From NCBI GenBank assembly GCA_036785325.1, contig JAXIVH010000016.1, positions 9,744,702 to 9,808,701 of the forward strand: a stretch of 64,000 bases of DNA, read 5' to 3'. Positions 63,235-64,000 of this stretch are shown one piece after another. Positions within the stretch are counted from its first letter, which is position 1. Each line of letters begins with the position of its first letter. The position numbers and the translations under genes were made by a program. Source of the DNA: Urophycis tenuis (taxonomy: Eukaryota; Chordata; Actinopteri; Gadiformes; Phycidae). The notes beneath the pieces were generated by a model that saw nothing but the letters and a program-made list of their open reading frames with translations, had not been told where the DNA came from and ran no database searches.

Positions 63235-63470
63235 GCATATATACACACACACACACGCATATATACACACACATATATATATATACTTAAACATAGCTGA
63301 CCCTTTTTTTCCCCCTTCTCGGGGATTATGCTCCCAGTTTTGATCTCGGACGTCTGGTCACTTATAGCATATAATAATATTCTATTACTGTTAAGCCAAC
63401 TATGAATAATAAAACAGGCCAAAACATGTGTCCTTTATCATAGCTACACGTGTTACAAAAAAAACGCGTG
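62471..63470 (+). repeat. Exon-bearing insert L
   Basis: Same organisation as the others; alternating tract about 63,175-63,286. Confidence 0.9.
62658..63161 (+). pseudogene. Exon-like sequence, copy L (class 2, TGA)
   Basis: Class 2 with TGA at 63,078-63,080. The private change GGGATAATG for GGGATCATG lies near the 3' end. Confidence 0.55.
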
Positions 63471-64000
63471 AATTGAAAAGTTGAAGGTATGTTTTTAGCT
63501 GCTGGGTAGACTTCAGTGAACCTGACGCAGTTTTGTCTGTGAGCAACCAAATTGCTCGGGGATGGGCTCATTTTAAGCGGGGAAATCTAAGGTTCCCAAC
63601 GGCGTATGGCAAGACTATATTGAGTCATGGGTCGTTGAAATACTAAGCTAATTAATTTATGTTCTTTATTGAAAGATTGATCTTAATTGAAACGTTGAAG
63701 GTATGTTTTTAGCTGCTGGGTAGACTTCAGTCAATCTGACGCAGTTTTGTCTGTGAGCAAGCAGACTGCTCGCGGATGGGCTCATTCTAAGCGGGGAAAT
63801 CTAAGCTTTCCAACGGCGTATGGCAAGAGTATATTGACTCATGGGTCGTTGAAATACTAAGCTAATTAATTTGTGATCTGTAAGGAAAGATTGATGTTAA
63901 TTGAAACGTTGAAGGTATGTTTTTAGCTGCTGGGTAGACTTCAGTCAACCTGACACAGTTTTGTCTCTGAGCAACCAAATTGCTTGGGGATGGGCTCATT
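63471..64000 (+). repeat. 214-bp satellite block, runs off the window
   Basis: About 2.5 monomers, so the array continues beyond the right edge. The markers TTGAGTCATGGG and GAGCAAGCAGACTGC match the starts of the blocks after copies H and K. Confidence 0.93.

Noticed and set aside
18735..64000. Regular direct repeats suggesting a CRISPR array
   Set aside because: The repeats are contiguous 214-bp monomers without spacers, in a eukaryotic context.
18735..64000. CENP-B box in the satellite, which would suggest a centromere
   Set aside because: TCGTTGAAA in the monomer resembles part of the CENP-B box, but the downstream CGGG and required spacing are absent.

Overview
The window looks like the left end of a vertebrate chromosome, most likely a teleost fish, read from the telomere side inwards. 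The evidence is TTAGGG-type telomeric DNA read as CCCTAA on the + strand, fish-type LINEs of the CR1/L2 superclade, long CA microsatellites, and vertebrate-type splice sites and promoter motifs. I see no intact host protein-coding gene, no tRNA or rRNA gene, and nothing prokaryotic. Nearly everything is tandemly amplified sequence. The species was not determined.

Region 1 (1-16,640) is a subtelomeric tandem array of five units of about 2.77 kb. Each unit has a degenerate telomere-like block, a short promoter-like stretch, a GC-rich block with three imperfect ~55-bp repeats, a single-copy linker and, in units 1-3, an AT-rich module. Unit 1 carries a 3.37-kb LINE (1,911-5,279) that is full length or nearly so; its APE/RT reading frame is broken by one in-frame TGA. 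Unit 2 carries a 5'-truncated LINE end (6,791-7,354) inside its telomeric repeats. Units 4 and 5 are shortened by recombination in telomere-like sequence. The array ends at 16,287-16,640 in the most canonical CCCTAA tract of the window.

Region 2 (16,641-17,292) is single copy. A possible retroelement 3' end is followed by a G16 run and then a promoter-like segment with three CCAAT boxes about 42 bp apart and a CRE-like site.

Region 3 (17,293-64,000) is a 214-bp satellite of about 163 monomers. It is interrupted twelve times by one ~0.97-kb insert holding a 504-bp exon-like sequence with a branch-point-like motif, a 3' splice site and a GTAAGT 5' splice site. The 3' part of the exon encodes a peptide with a conserved RGSNSLEGLH motif. 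Satellite blocks between inserts measure n x 214 minus about 17 bp, so exon and satellite were amplified together by unequal exchange rather than by repeated insertion. Five exon copies carry a TGA that shortens the conserved frame, and in all twelve copies the proline-rich and conserved parts lie in different frames. Promoter, diverged first monomers, satellite 'introns' and repeated exon together suggest the 5' part of a gene whose intron-exon block was turned into a satellite. Whether it is transcribed or spliced cannot be decided from sequence alone.
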